Shown one piece after another: positions 1 through 6,374 of a DNA stretch of 7,416 bases (position 1 is its first letter; the number at the start of each line of letters is the position of its first letter). The stretch is from an uncultured Bacilli bacterium (GTDB taxonomy: Bacteria; Bacillota_I; Bacilli_A; RF39; UBA660): positions 1-7,416 of the forward strand of contig CALVIJ010000042.1 of assembly GCA_944329505.1 (NCBI GenBank), given 5' to 3'. Position numbers and translations under genes: made by a program. Under the pieces are notes generated by a model. It was given only the letters and a program-made list of their open reading frames with translations, was not told the origin of the DNA and searched no databases.

Positions 1-166
1 TTGTAAATTAAATGTTTCTTCATAAACCTGCATTTAGTCTAAAAATTCACGTTTTTTTAAAAAAATGATTATCTAAGTTTTGTCAAATCATAAAATTTAT
101 GGTATTATAAGCATGACAAAAAGAACTGAGTTTCCTCAATTTTTAAAAATTTGGGATAAAACCAGT
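1..166. other. Non-coding flank next to the IS110 element
   Basis: No supportable gene lies here. All three plus frames stop within the first 25 bases. On the minus strand a short frame opens at 33 (MQVYEE...) and runs off the left edge, but it has no convincing ribosome binding site. The stretch holds an 8-bp inverted repeat TTTTGTCA/TGACAAAA (78-85 and 114-121), a promoter-like pair listed separately, a small hairpin TGAG-TTTC-CTCA (127-138) and a perfect 14-bp palindrome (138-151). Read on the minus strand, the hairpin is followed by four bases and then TTTTT, so it could be a weak terminator for the transposase. Part of this stretch must be the right end of the IS element, but the boundary cannot be read from one copy. 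Confidence 0.5.
80..108 (+). promoter_or_regulatory. Orphan sigma-A-type promoter pointing into the IS element
   Basis: TTGTCA at 80-85 and TATTAT at 103-108 are separated by exactly 17 bp, with a predicted start near 115. Nothing in the plus orientation follows for about 1500 bases because the IS110 element, which reads the other way, intervenes. It may be the original promoter of the operon now starting at 1628, but AT-rich DNA yields such matches by chance. Confidence 0.4.
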
Positions 167-1354
167 TTATTTGTTAGAGTATAAACAATCCGAAGTACAC
201 AGTTTATAAATGGTTTTACATAATTTCGTTTCACAGGCGATTATGCATTTATAATAATGTTTACCTTCAGATTGTTTTTTTCTGAAGAATAAATAAATAG
301 GATTAGTTTTATCCGTACGAGCAGATATTTGAATTAATGTTGTAATAACATTGAATAAAATAGTTCTTCCAAACTTACATCCTGTTTTAGAAATAGGTCC
401 ATGATAAGAAGCCACACCAGATTGTGAAGTAACAGAATCAATCCCCATAAAAGATATGAATTGATACTTATTATCAAATCTAGTTATATCGCCAACTTCA
501 GCCAAAAATAAAGCAGTAGAAAATTCTCCAAATCCAGGAATAGAATTTATTATCTTAAATAATCTTGTAGTTTTCATTTCATTGATTAATTGATTTTTGA
601 TTTTATTTATCTCTGACTTATGATATTGTATCATTTCTATTACTTGAATTAGATTCTGAACTTGTAAAGAATCAAACGTTACAAAGCATAATGAATTAGA
701 AGCGAGTTGTTTCATTTTTAATACTTTATTTTTAAATCTAAAAGCTTGTGTTGTTCCGTTTTTCTTTTTTAAGTAATTCATTAAATAATCAATTCTTCTA
801 TTAGCAAATAAACTAGGATGAGGAAAATCGTGTATAAAATTCAAAGCTAAATCACTATATAAATCGTCAAATACAAGATTAAATTCTGGGAAAACAATTT
901 CAATTAATTGTTTATATCTATTCTTTAATCTAGTTTGGCTTTCTACTAATGACCAATATTGTCTAGCAAGAGGATTATACATAAAGTATTCATCATTTTT
1001 AGAATAGAAATTATCTATAGTACCTAAATAACATCTAGCGATTTTAAAACAATCTAATTTATCAGTTTTAGATTTATTTAAAGTATCTCTAAATTGTTTA
1101 ACCAGTTTAGGATTCATAACAACAGTATCAATAGCTTTAGATCTAAAATAATTTTCGACTGGTAAATGATAAATAGAAGTAGATTCCATCACTACGATTA
1201 AATTAGGATAATTTTTGACTAAATTTAGTAAATTATCAAACTCATTTTTGTTATGTTCAATTAAAGTAGGTTCAATAATAATATTTTTTAATTCATCAAT
1301 AAAACAAAAAACACTTTTACCTTTAGCAACATCAAAACTTAAAATATGCTTCAT
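167..1354 (-). CDS. IS110-family transposase (DEDD recombinase)
   Basis: This is the recombinase that moves the element, in known family members guided by a bridge RNA made from the element's own non-coding end. The 395-aa protein has the two expected domains. The N-terminal RuvC-like domain shows D8 (SFDVAKGK), E57 (VVMESTSIYH) and D98/D101 (KTDKLD); as I recall, this matches the acid spacing of IS621 closely. The middle (about 130-260) is helical. The C-terminal domain has the helix-hairpin-helix IPGFGEFSTALFLAEVGD (272-289), then SQSG (310-313), whose S312 is the likely serine nucleophile, and GPISKTG (319-325). The ATG at 1354 follows AAAGGAG with good spacing. Length is at the upper end of the family. 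No frameshift or stop is seen. Confidence 0.95.
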   Translation of the reverse strand: MKHILSFDVAKGKSVFCFIDELKNIIIEPTLIEHNKNEFDNLLNLVKNYPNLIVVMESTSIYHLPVENYFRSKAIDTVVMNPKLVKQFRDTLNKSKTDKLDCFKIARCYLGTIDNFYSKNDEYFMYNPLARQYWSLVESQTRLKNRYKQLIEIVFPEFNLVFDDLYSDLALNFIHDFPHPSLFANRRIDYLMNYLKKKNGTTQAFRFKNKVLKMKQLASNSLCFVTFDSLQVQNLIQVIEMIQYHKSEINKIKNQLINEMKTTRLFKIINSIPGFGEFSTALFLAEVGDITRFDNKYQFISFMGIDSVTSQSGVASYHGPISKTGCKFGRTILFNVITTLIQISARTDKTNPIYLFFRKKQSEGKHYYKCIIACETKLCKTIYKLCTSDCLYSNK

Positions 1355-1531
1355 ACTTAACTCCTTTCATAAATATTTCGGTTAACACCATATTGAATTA
1401 CCTATATTCCTACACGCTTAATCATCCGAACTCTTTGGTTCCATTATCTACAACCGAATTAATAAATAATTATATGGCAGACATTCATTCTTACGTACTC
1501 AAAGTACCTGTTATAATCCGTCTTTACCGAT
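1355..1531 (-). ncRNA. Candidate bridge RNA / transposase leader
   Basis: A minus-strand promoter predicts a transcript starting near 1531, giving about 177 nt of leader before the transposase ATG. The stretch has no minus-strand gene and sits where IS110-group elements encode their bridge RNA, which pairs with target and donor DNA. It can form small hairpins, for example GTACT-TTG-AGTAC (1495-1507) and GAAC-CAAAGA-GTTC near 1428-1441. I cannot fold it in full or identify the target- and donor-binding loops. The role is inferred from family and position. Confidence 0.55.
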
Positions 1532-1537
1532 GCTTGT

Positions 1538-1565
1538 ATAATAACAAAAAACATAAAGAAGTCAA
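1538..1565 (-). promoter_or_regulatory. Promoter of the transposase / bridge RNA transcript
   Basis: Read on the minus strand, TTGACT (1565-1560) and TATTAT (1543-1538) are 16 bp apart, a good sigma-A match with a start expected near 1531. It would produce both the candidate bridge RNA and the transposase message. Confidence 0.6.
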
Positions 1566-1603
1566 AATTTTAACCTTGAAATCTTTATGTTCAACATTAT
1601 ACG

Positions 1604-1618
1604 TGTTATAATTATAAT
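1604..1618 (+). promoter_or_regulatory. Extended -10 promoter in front of the eno operon
   Basis: TGT-TATAAT at 1604-1612 is a perfect extended -10 (TGnTATAAT), followed at once by a second TATAAT at 1613-1618. No good -35 lies 17 bp upstream, which extended -10 promoters tolerate. A start near 1619 would leave a leader of only about 9 nt before the ATG at 1628. The site lies at or just outside the edge of the IS110 element, so it may be an outward or junction promoter created by the insertion. Confidence 0.5.
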
Positions 1619-1627
1619 GGTGATAGT

Positions 1628-2344
1628 ATGCAAGAGCACAAAGATAAAAAATATGCGACTTTTTTTGAAGAGTTGTTTGATGACTTTAAAGAAAGCTTAA
1701 AAAGTGATTTACATGTTGATGAGATGACAACAGATGAAGAGTTAAAACAACTACTTATATCTATTATTAATGAGTATGAAAATGAATTTTATAATAATTT
1801 TACTGAAATATTTATTTATAATTATTATAAAAATTTATTAAATAGTTATAATAATACTATAAATAGAATTCTAAAAGCTACTAATACAAATCAATCGTTT
1901 AATAATGATGAAAAAGAAATTATCTTAAAATCTGAAAGAGCGGATTGTGATGATGTTTTATACCTTTATAATTTTAAATATATTAAAGATTCGGAAACAG
2001 AAGGCAAGTTTATAAGTAAAATTACTGGTAAAGAAATTCCTATAAGTTATCAAGTGTCTGAAATTATTACTAATAATGATGTTTTCTTTAGACCACCAAA
2101 AGGAGATCCTGATCTAAGAGGACCACATACAACATTTTCAATTGAATATAGTCAAGAATATTGGTTAAATTTTAAAAATGAAATGTTAAAATATATTGAA
2201 GATTTTGAAAATAATCATTCTGAAGATTTCTTAGATGACTTAAAAGACTATCGCTTTTGGTTAAATAAATATCGTGTACTTACAACTTTTTTAAATCAAA
2301 TAGATACATATTCGTTAGGGGGAGAAAAACATGTCAAGAATTAA
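1628..2344 (+). CDS. Uncharacterised acidic protein upstream of enolase
   Basis: I do not recognise this 238-aa protein. It has no signal peptide or membrane segment and is probably cytoplasmic. It is rich in Asp, Glu, Asn, Lys and Tyr. The N-terminal 85 residues look helical, with an acidic start (TFFEELFDDF, 11-20) and a Tyr/Asn-rich stretch (50-80). The middle (108-150) alternates short hydrophobic and charged segments, as in a beta-rich domain. The most distinctive motif is FFRPPKGDPDLRGPHTTF (153-170), with clustered Pro, Gly and charged residues. The tail (175-225) is again helical. There is only one cysteine (C107), so no zinc finger. The ATG follows GGTGA with 4-nt spacing, a modest site. 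The last 14 nt overlap the start of eno, so the two are probably translated together. Confidence 0.8.
   Translation: MQEHKDKKYATFFEELFDDFKESLKSDLHVDEMTTDEELKQLLISIINEYENEFYNNFTEIFIYNYYKNLLNSYNNTINRILKATNTNQSFNNDEKEIILKSERADCDDVLYLYNFKYIKDSETEGKFISKITGKEIPISYQVSEIITNNDVFFRPPKGDPDLRGPHTTFSIEYSQEYWLNFKNEMLKYIEDFENNHSEDFLDDLKDYRFWLNKYRVLTTFLNQIDTYSLGGEKHVKN
2317..2324 (+). promoter_or_regulatory. Strong ribosome binding site for enolase
   Basis: AGGGGGAG lies 6 nt before the eno ATG at 2331 and inside the last codons of the preceding gene. It fixes the eno start and implies that ribosomes finishing the upstream gene reach or expose the site. Confidence 0.8.
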
Positions 2345-3560
2345 AGATATAAAAGCTAGAGAAATTTTAGATTCTAGAGGTAATCCGACAGTTGAAGTCG
2401 ATGTTATTTTAGAAAATGGTATTTTGGGTAGAGCTGCTGTACCATCAGGAGCTTCTACGGGTAGTAGAGAAGCTCTAGAACTTAGAGATAATGATTCAAA
2501 AAGATATATGGGTAAAGGTGTATTGCAAGCTGTAAACAATGTTAATATTTTAAAAGAATCATTAATTGGTATGGATGCTTATAATCAAGATGAAATTGAT
2601 AAGACATTAATAAAATTAGACGGAACTGAAAATAAAGAAAAATATGGAGCAAACGCTATTTTGGGCATTTCATTAGCTAACTTAAAGGCGGCGGCTTTAG
2701 ACCAGGGACTGCCATTATTTAAATATGTCGGAAAAGAATATTCTATGCCAAGAGCTATGATGAATATTTTAAATGGAGGGGCTCATGCTGATAACGGATT
2801 GGATTTCCAAGAATTTATGATTGTTCCAGAAGCTGAAACTTTTAGTAAGAGATTACAAATTGGTAGTGAAGTATTTCATCATTTAAAAAGTGTTTTAAGT
2901 AAAGCTGGTTATCATACCGGTGTAGGTGATGAAGGGGGATTTGCTCCTAATTTAAATACTAATGAAGAAGCTTTAGATTTAATGATGAAGGCTATCGAAG
3001 AAGCTGGATATGTTCCAGGTAAAGATATTTTTTTTGCTATTGATGTAGCTGCTAGTGAATTTTACGAAAATGGAATGTATTATCTAAAAGGGGTTAATTT
3101 AAAATTAAGTACTGATGATTTAATCGAATATTATCAAACTTTATTAGACAAATATCCAATTATTTCAATTGAAGATCCTGTAGACGAAAATGACTGGGAA
3201 GGTTTTCAAAAAATGACCGAAAGATATGGTGACATTCAATTAGTTGGTGATGATCTATTTGTTACTAATAAAAAATACCTTCAAAAAGGTATTGATATGA
3301 AAGCTGGGAATGCTATTTTAATTAAAATAAATCAAATTGGAACTATTACTGAAACGATTGAAACTATTAATATTGCTAAGGAAAATGGTTATAAAACAAT
3401 AATTTCACATCGTAGTGGTGAAACCGAGGATACGTCTATTGCTGATTTGGCGGTTGGACTAAATTTAGGACAAATTAAAACGGGTTCTTTATCTAGAACT
3501 GATAGAACATGTAAATATAATGAATTATTAAGAATTGAAGAGGTACTTAAAAATGAATAA
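2331..3560 (+). CDS. eno: Enolase (phosphopyruvate hydratase)
   Basis: Enolase converts 2-phosphoglycerate to phosphoenolpyruvate in glycolysis, in the cytoplasm. The 409-aa protein carries the full active site: the flexible loop SGASTGSRE (39-47), HAD at 152-154, E161 (DFQEF), E201 (VGDEGGFAPN), metal ligands D238 (AIDVAASEF), E281 (SIEDP) and D307 (VGDDLF), catalytic K332 (LIKINQIG), the signature SHRSGETED (359-367) and K383 (QIKTGSLSRTDR). It is about 20 residues shorter than the usual bacterial length near 430. It stops right after RIEEVLKNE, without the usual C-terminal tail, and is also slightly shorter around the MIVPEAETF loop (163-171). SIEDPVDEND has P where most bacterial enolases have G. 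Both flanking genes overlap it, and no promoter of its own is evident. Confidence 0.98.
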   Translation: MSRIKDIKAREILDSRGNPTVEVDVILENGILGRAAVPSGASTGSREALELRDNDSKRYMGKGVLQAVNNVNILKESLIGMDAYNQDEIDKTLIKLDGTENKEKYGANAILGISLANLKAAALDQGLPLFKYVGKEYSMPRAMMNILNGGAHADNGLDFQEFMIVPEAETFSKRLQIGSEVFHHLKSVLSKAGYHTGVGDEGGFAPNLNTNEEALDLMMKAIEEAGYVPGKDIFFAIDVAASEFYENGMYYLKGVNLKLSTDDLIEYYQTLLDKYPIISIEDPVDENDWEGFQKMTERYGDIQLVGDDLFVTNKKYLQKGIDMKAGNAILIKINQIGTITETIETINIAKENGYKTIISHRSGETEDTSIADLAVGLNLGQIKTGSLSRTDRTCKYNELLRIEEVLKNE

Positions 3561-3927
3561 AAACGGGTTTACTTTAATTGAATTATTAGGCGTTATTGTC
3601 ATATTATCTTTATTGCTTATAATAATTGTGCCTAGTGTTACGAGTAGTATTCAAAGAGGAAATAAGGAAGCTGATGAAAATACTAAAAATTCAATTGTTT
3701 TAGCGGCTAGAAATTGGTTGAGCGACAATAAAGCGATAGTTAATGATAGTTTGACATATACTGTAACTGTTGAAACATTACAAAGTGAAGGATACCTAGA
3801 AGAAAATATAAAATTACCATCTAAGGATTGTAGTTTAGATGGAGCTTCGGTTACGATAACGGCTACTGAAACTGAAAATAATACTAAATATGATTACACT
3901 TATAATGCTCCAGATGATTGTAAATAA
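3553..3927 (+). CDS. Type IV prepilin-like protein (N-methylation motif)
   Basis: A 124-aa pilin or pseudopilin. It has a short leader MNKNG, then the prepilin motif G|FTLIELLGVIVILSLLLIII. A type IV prepilin peptidase would cut after G5, and E10 is the conserved Glu at mature position 5. The hydrophobic helix runs to about residue 26, followed by the amphipathic helix extension (SIQRGNKEADENTKNSIVLAARNW). The small C-terminal domain has two cysteines, C93 and C123, which could form the disulfide loop common in pilins. I chose the ATG at 3553, with GAGG nine nt upstream, over an in-frame TTG at 3535, because it gives a normal short leader. It overlaps eno by 8 nt. No pilus assembly genes lie in the window, so a specific role (competence, adhesion, secretion) cannot be given. 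Confidence 0.88.
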   Translation: MNKNGFTLIELLGVIVILSLLLIIIVPSVTSSIQRGNKEADENTKNSIVLAARNWLSDNKAIVNDSLTYTVTVETLQSEGYLEENIKLPSKDCSLDGASVTITATETENNTKYDYTYNAPDDCK

Positions 3928-3961
3928 AAAGATGTTAAGAATTTAACTTAACATCTTTTTT
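3926..3961. terminator. Bidirectional intrinsic terminator between pilin gene and rnjA
   Basis: GATGTTAAG (3931-3939), a 7-nt loop and CTTAACATC (3947-3955) form a perfect 9-bp stem. It is flanked by AAAAA on the left and TTTTTT on the right, so it can terminate on both strands. It ends the eno operon and the convergent rnjA transcript. It overlaps the last codons and stop of rnjA. Confidence 0.9.
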
Positions 3962-5620
3962 AACATCCATAATGACTGGTAAGATAATTGGCTTTCTTCC
4001 AGTGTGTAAATTAATGTAACTACTTAAAGCATTAACGACTTCAGCTTTTACGTCCGCATAATTTACGCCAGTTTTAATTTTACTATTGATTGCATCTCTA
4101 GCTAAAAGTTCTAATTTTTTAAGTAAATCTAAATTATCATTTACAAGTACAAAACCTCTTGTAATAACACTAGGATTAGAAAGTAATTTACTGTTTTTAA
4201 TATCAATATTTGCAATTATTACAACGATTCCATCATTGGCCATTATCTTACGATCTTTCATAACCGCACTACTAACATCACCAATGCGATTACCATCGAC
4301 ATATACATCTCCAGCTGGAATGTGGCCAACTTTTTTTATGATTCCTTTTTTCATTGAAAGAACATCACCATTACTTAAAACAAAGGTGTTTTCTTTAGGT
4401 ACATCACATTCTATTGCAATATCTGCATGTCTTTTAAGCATTCTATATTCACCATGGAATGGCATGAAATATTTTGGGTTTGCAAGTCTAATCATCCATT
4501 TTAATTCTTCTTCATTTGCGTGTCCACTCGCATGAATGTCACTTAAAGATGTGTTAGTATAAACTGTTATTCCTTTTAAATATAATTTATTAATTGTTCT
4601 TGAAATACTTAAAGCATTACCTGGGATAGCTGATGAAGAGAAGACAACAACATCATCTGCACGTAATTTTATATGTCTAAATGTACCATTTGCAAGTCTG
4701 CTTAATGCTGCTAGAGGTTCTCCTTGTGTACCAGTACAAAGTAAACATACTTTGTTTGATGGTAACTTATTTGCTTCTTCTGGTGTAATAAATATTTCTT
4801 TATGTTTAATGTATCCACCTTCGATAGAAATTTCAATATTATTTTCCATACTTCTACCGAAAACCGCAATTTTACGACCGTGTCTTTTGCACGTATCGAC
4901 AATATGTTTTAATCTATATATATTTGAAGCAAAAGTTGCAATAATAATTCTGCTGTTATGTTTTGTGAATAATTCGTCTAAAGCATCGTCTACTTTAGAT
5001 TCACTATTACTTATACCTGGATTCATCGCATTAGTACTATCACTTAAAAGTAGAGTAATACCTTCTGCTCCTAATTTTGCTATTTTTTGAATGTCGGCCA
5101 TTGGACCAATTGGTGTTAAATCAAATTTAAAATCACCAGTTGTCACGATAACACCATCAGGAGTATGGATAACAATACCGTGGGAATCTGGAATGGAGTG
5201 AGTAGTTCTATAAAACTCAACCCACATTTCTTTAAATCGGTAAACGCTGTTTTCATTATAAATATATAGATTATTATATTTTATTTTTCTGTCTTCCAGT
5301 TTTTTCTTAATCAAAGCTGCTGCTTGATTAGGTGCGTATATAGCTGGAATATTAACTTCTGAAAGTAAAAATGGAATGCCCCCGATATGATCTTCGTGTC
5401 CGTGAGTAATAAATAAACCTTTTATTTTATTTTCGTTTTGTTTTAAAAAAGTTACATCTGGAATAACATAATCGATTCCCAAAAGCTCTCCGCCAGGGAA
5501 TATAACACCCGCATCAGTAATAATAATTTCGTCATTATGCATTACACAATACATATTTTTTCCGACTTCACCAAGTCCGCCTAAAGCGAAAATGTAAGTC
5601 TCGTCTTTGTTAAACTTCAT
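3935..5620 (-). CDS. rnjA: Ribonuclease J1
   Basis: RNase J1 is a cytoplasmic metallo-beta-lactamase/beta-CASP nuclease with 5'-3' exonuclease and endonuclease activity in mRNA decay and rRNA maturation. The 561-aa length is close to the 555 aa of the Bacillus subtilis protein, and the start (MKF...FALGGLGEVGKN) aligns directly. Visible motifs are the zinc-binding HGHEDH (73-78), H141 (RTTHSIPDS), D163 (TGDFKFD), the beta-CASP segments SDSTNA (193-198), ATFASNIYRL (228-237), FGRSME (254-259) and CTGTQGEP (295-302), then SDIHASGH (360-367) and H389 (FMPFHGEY). The C-terminal dimerisation domain ends in GRKPIILPVIMDV. The ATG at 5620 follows AAAGGAG with 6-nt spacing. It has its own promoter and terminator and appears monocistronic; rpoY, a frequent neighbour in Bacillus, is not here. 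Confidence 0.97.
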   Translation of the reverse strand: MKFNKDETYIFALGGLGEVGKNMYCVMHNDEIIITDAGVIFPGGELLGIDYVIPDVTFLKQNENKIKGLFITHGHEDHIGGIPFLLSEVNIPAIYAPNQAAALIKKKLEDRKIKYNNLYIYNENSVYRFKEMWVEFYRTTHSIPDSHGIVIHTPDGVIVTTGDFKFDLTPIGPMADIQKIAKLGAEGITLLLSDSTNAMNPGISNSESKVDDALDELFTKHNSRIIIATFASNIYRLKHIVDTCKRHGRKIAVFGRSMENNIEISIEGGYIKHKEIFITPEEANKLPSNKVCLLCTGTQGEPLAALSRLANGTFRHIKLRADDVVVFSSSAIPGNALSISRTINKLYLKGITVYTNTSLSDIHASGHANEEELKWMIRLANPKYFMPFHGEYRMLKRHADIAIECDVPKENTFVLSNGDVLSMKKGIIKKVGHIPAGDVYVDGNRIGDVSSAVMKDRKIMANDGIVVIIANIDIKNSKLLSNPSVITRGFVLVNDNLDLLKKLELLARDAINSKIKTGVNYADVKAEVVNALSSYINLHTGRKPIILPVIMDVKKDVKLNS

Positions 5621-5659
5621 TATAGACTCCTTTCTTTAAAAGTTAAAACTGACTATAAC

Positions 5660-5688
5660 ATTATATCCTTTTTTTTAAACTTTGACAA
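5660..5688 (-). promoter_or_regulatory. Promoter of rnjA
   Basis: On the minus strand TTGTCA (5688-5683) and a perfect TATAAT (5665-5660) are 17 bp apart. Transcription would start near 5653, giving a leader of about 33 nt that contains the AAAGGAG site. This is the best promoter in the window. Confidence 0.85.
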
Positions 5689-5734
5689 GTTAAGATATAA
5701 TGTGTGTGGAAGGCTTTTATTAAATTTTAAATCG

Positions 5735-5764
5735 TTGACTTTTCAATTTTCAATTTTATATAAT
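5735..5764 (+). promoter_or_regulatory. Promoter of the Nudix gene
   Basis: TTGACT (5735-5740) and TATAAT (5759-5764) are 18 bp apart, with a start expected near 5771. The leader would be about 14 nt, just long enough to hold the AAGGTGG site. It diverges from the rnjA promoter about 45 bp away. A TATAAT at 5696-5701 also exists on this strand but lacks a correctly spaced -35. Confidence 0.75.
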
Positions 5765-5784
5765 ATAAAAAAAGAAGGTGGACT

Positions 5785-6246
5785 ATGGATAAGAGTTTAG
5801 ATGATTATATTAGAGGTTATCAAATGGAAAAAAAGGAAATAATTTCATGTATGGGTGTAGTGACTTGTGTTAAAAATAAACAAATTTATGTTGCTCTGTT
5901 AAAAGATAAAGAAAATAATTGGATATTACCTAAAGGTCATTTTCAAGAAGGTGAAACATACATAGAAACTGCTATAAGAGAAGTTTTAGAAGAGACACAC
6001 ATAAAATTAAATATGGAAGATTTAATCGGCAAAATTGGAGAGTTTAATTATTTTTCTGATATCGAAAATGGCATTAAAAATATAAAAGTATATTTATTTA
6101 AAATTGCTGAACTACAAAAAATAATTCCTTTAGGAAAGGAAGATTTTGTAGAAGGTAAGTGGTCATTATTAGAAGATGCAATTAATGAAATAACTTATCA
6201 GGAGCAAAGGGATATATTAATAAAGGTGAATGAGGTATTATATTGA
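5785..6246 (+). CDS. Nudix hydrolase, Ap4A-hydrolase-like
   Basis: A 153-aa Nudix hydrolase, which would cleave a nucleoside diphosphate linked to another group; the segment WILPKGHFQEGET (46-58) resembles diadenosine polyphosphate hydrolases, but the substrate cannot be fixed from sequence. The Nudix box runs from G51 to I73: G-x5-E57-x7-R65-E66-V-x-E69-E70-x-H72-I73. All metal-binding glutamates are present, but the usual Gly near the end of the box is His (H72). The chosen ATG has AAGGTGG close by (3-4 nt) and a fitting promoter. An in-frame ATG at 5824 (M14, before EKKEIISC) also has AGAGG at 7-nt spacing and matches where many Nudix proteins begin, so the 13-residue extension is uncertain. 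The gene is monocistronic, divergent from rnjA, and stops with TGA. Confidence 0.92.
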   Translation: MDKSLDDYIRGYQMEKKEIISCMGVVTCVKNKQIYVALLKDKENNWILPKGHFQEGETYIETAIREVLEETHIKLNMEDLIGKIGEFNYFSDIENGIKNIKVYLFKIAELQKIIPLGKEDFVEGKWSLLEDAINEITYQEQRDILIKVNEVLY

Positions 6247-6297
6247 GAAAATAAGATTTTATCAACGAAGTAATAAAATTAGGGGGAATTTTATAAC

Positions 6298-6326
6298 AAA
6301 GCAAGTTTAAAACTTGTTTTTTATTT
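6298..6326 (+). terminator. Intrinsic terminator of the Nudix gene
   Basis: AAAGCAAGTT (6298-6307), loop TAA, and AACTTGTTTT (6311-6320) form a 10-bp stem with one G-U pair. It runs into a T-rich tract ending TTTTTTATTT. It lies about 50 bases after the Nudix stop. Confidence 0.85.
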
Positions 6327-6359
6327 ACGTAAATCTAAATATAAAGTTATATACGTGTA

Positions 6360-6365
6360 TTGCAT
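6360..6365 (+). promoter_or_regulatory. Stranded -35 box of the TasA-like gene promoter
   Basis: TTGCAT at 6360-6365 would lie exactly 17 bp from the TATAAT now at 6615-6620 if the inserted element and one copy of its target duplication were removed. It is now about 250 bp away and should no longer act with that -10. Confidence 0.6.
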
Positions 6366-6374
6366 GTTTCTTTT
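6364..6374 (+). repeat. Left copy of the MITE target duplication
   Basis: ATGTTTCTTTT abuts the left end of the element and recurs at 6596-6606 abutting its right end. The direct match continues for two more bases (AT), giving 13 identical bp. The 11-bp reading gives the better inverted repeats. Confidence 0.8.

Larger units (their letters stand above)
120..1600 (-). mobile_element. IS110-family insertion sequence (ends approximate)
   Basis: The element consists of one complete IS110-type recombinase gene with a long non-coding leader upstream (1355 to about 1600) and a short tail downstream (below 167). This asymmetry, long leader before the gene and short tail after it, fits the IS110 group rather than the IS1111 group, which carries its long non-coding end downstream. 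IS110 elements lack classical terminal inverted repeats and usually duplicate only a short core, so the ends cannot be placed from a single copy; the coordinates are estimates. The coding frame is intact and all expected catalytic residues are present, so the element may be active. Confidence 0.75.

Noticed and set aside
1393..1611. Plus-strand 72-codon frame opposite the transposase leader
   Set aside because: It has no ribosome binding site, its composition is not protein-like, and it lies antisense to the likely bridge RNA of the IS element.
2315..2539. Minus-strand frame over the start of enolase
   Set aside because: It is a shadow of a certain eno gene on the other strand.
3535..3552. 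TTG start giving the pilin six extra residues
   Set aside because: It would lengthen the prepilin leader; the ATG at 3553 has its own upstream GAGG and gives a standard five-residue leader.
4086..5090. Plus-strand frames (4086-4535, 4752-5090) and a minus-strand frame at 4711-4902 within rnjA
   Set aside because: All lie inside the well-supported RNase J1 gene in other frames; the hydrophobic runs are by-products of its codons.
5682..5701. Plus-strand TTGACA followed by TATAAT
   Set aside because: They are only 8 bp apart, too close to act together; the same DNA supplies the -35 of the rnjA promoter on the other strand.
6281..6300. Ribosome-binding-like AGGGGGA after the Nudix gene
   Set aside because: No start codon with an open frame follows; the next bases read into TAA and the terminator hairpin. 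It may be a relic, but nothing supports a gene.
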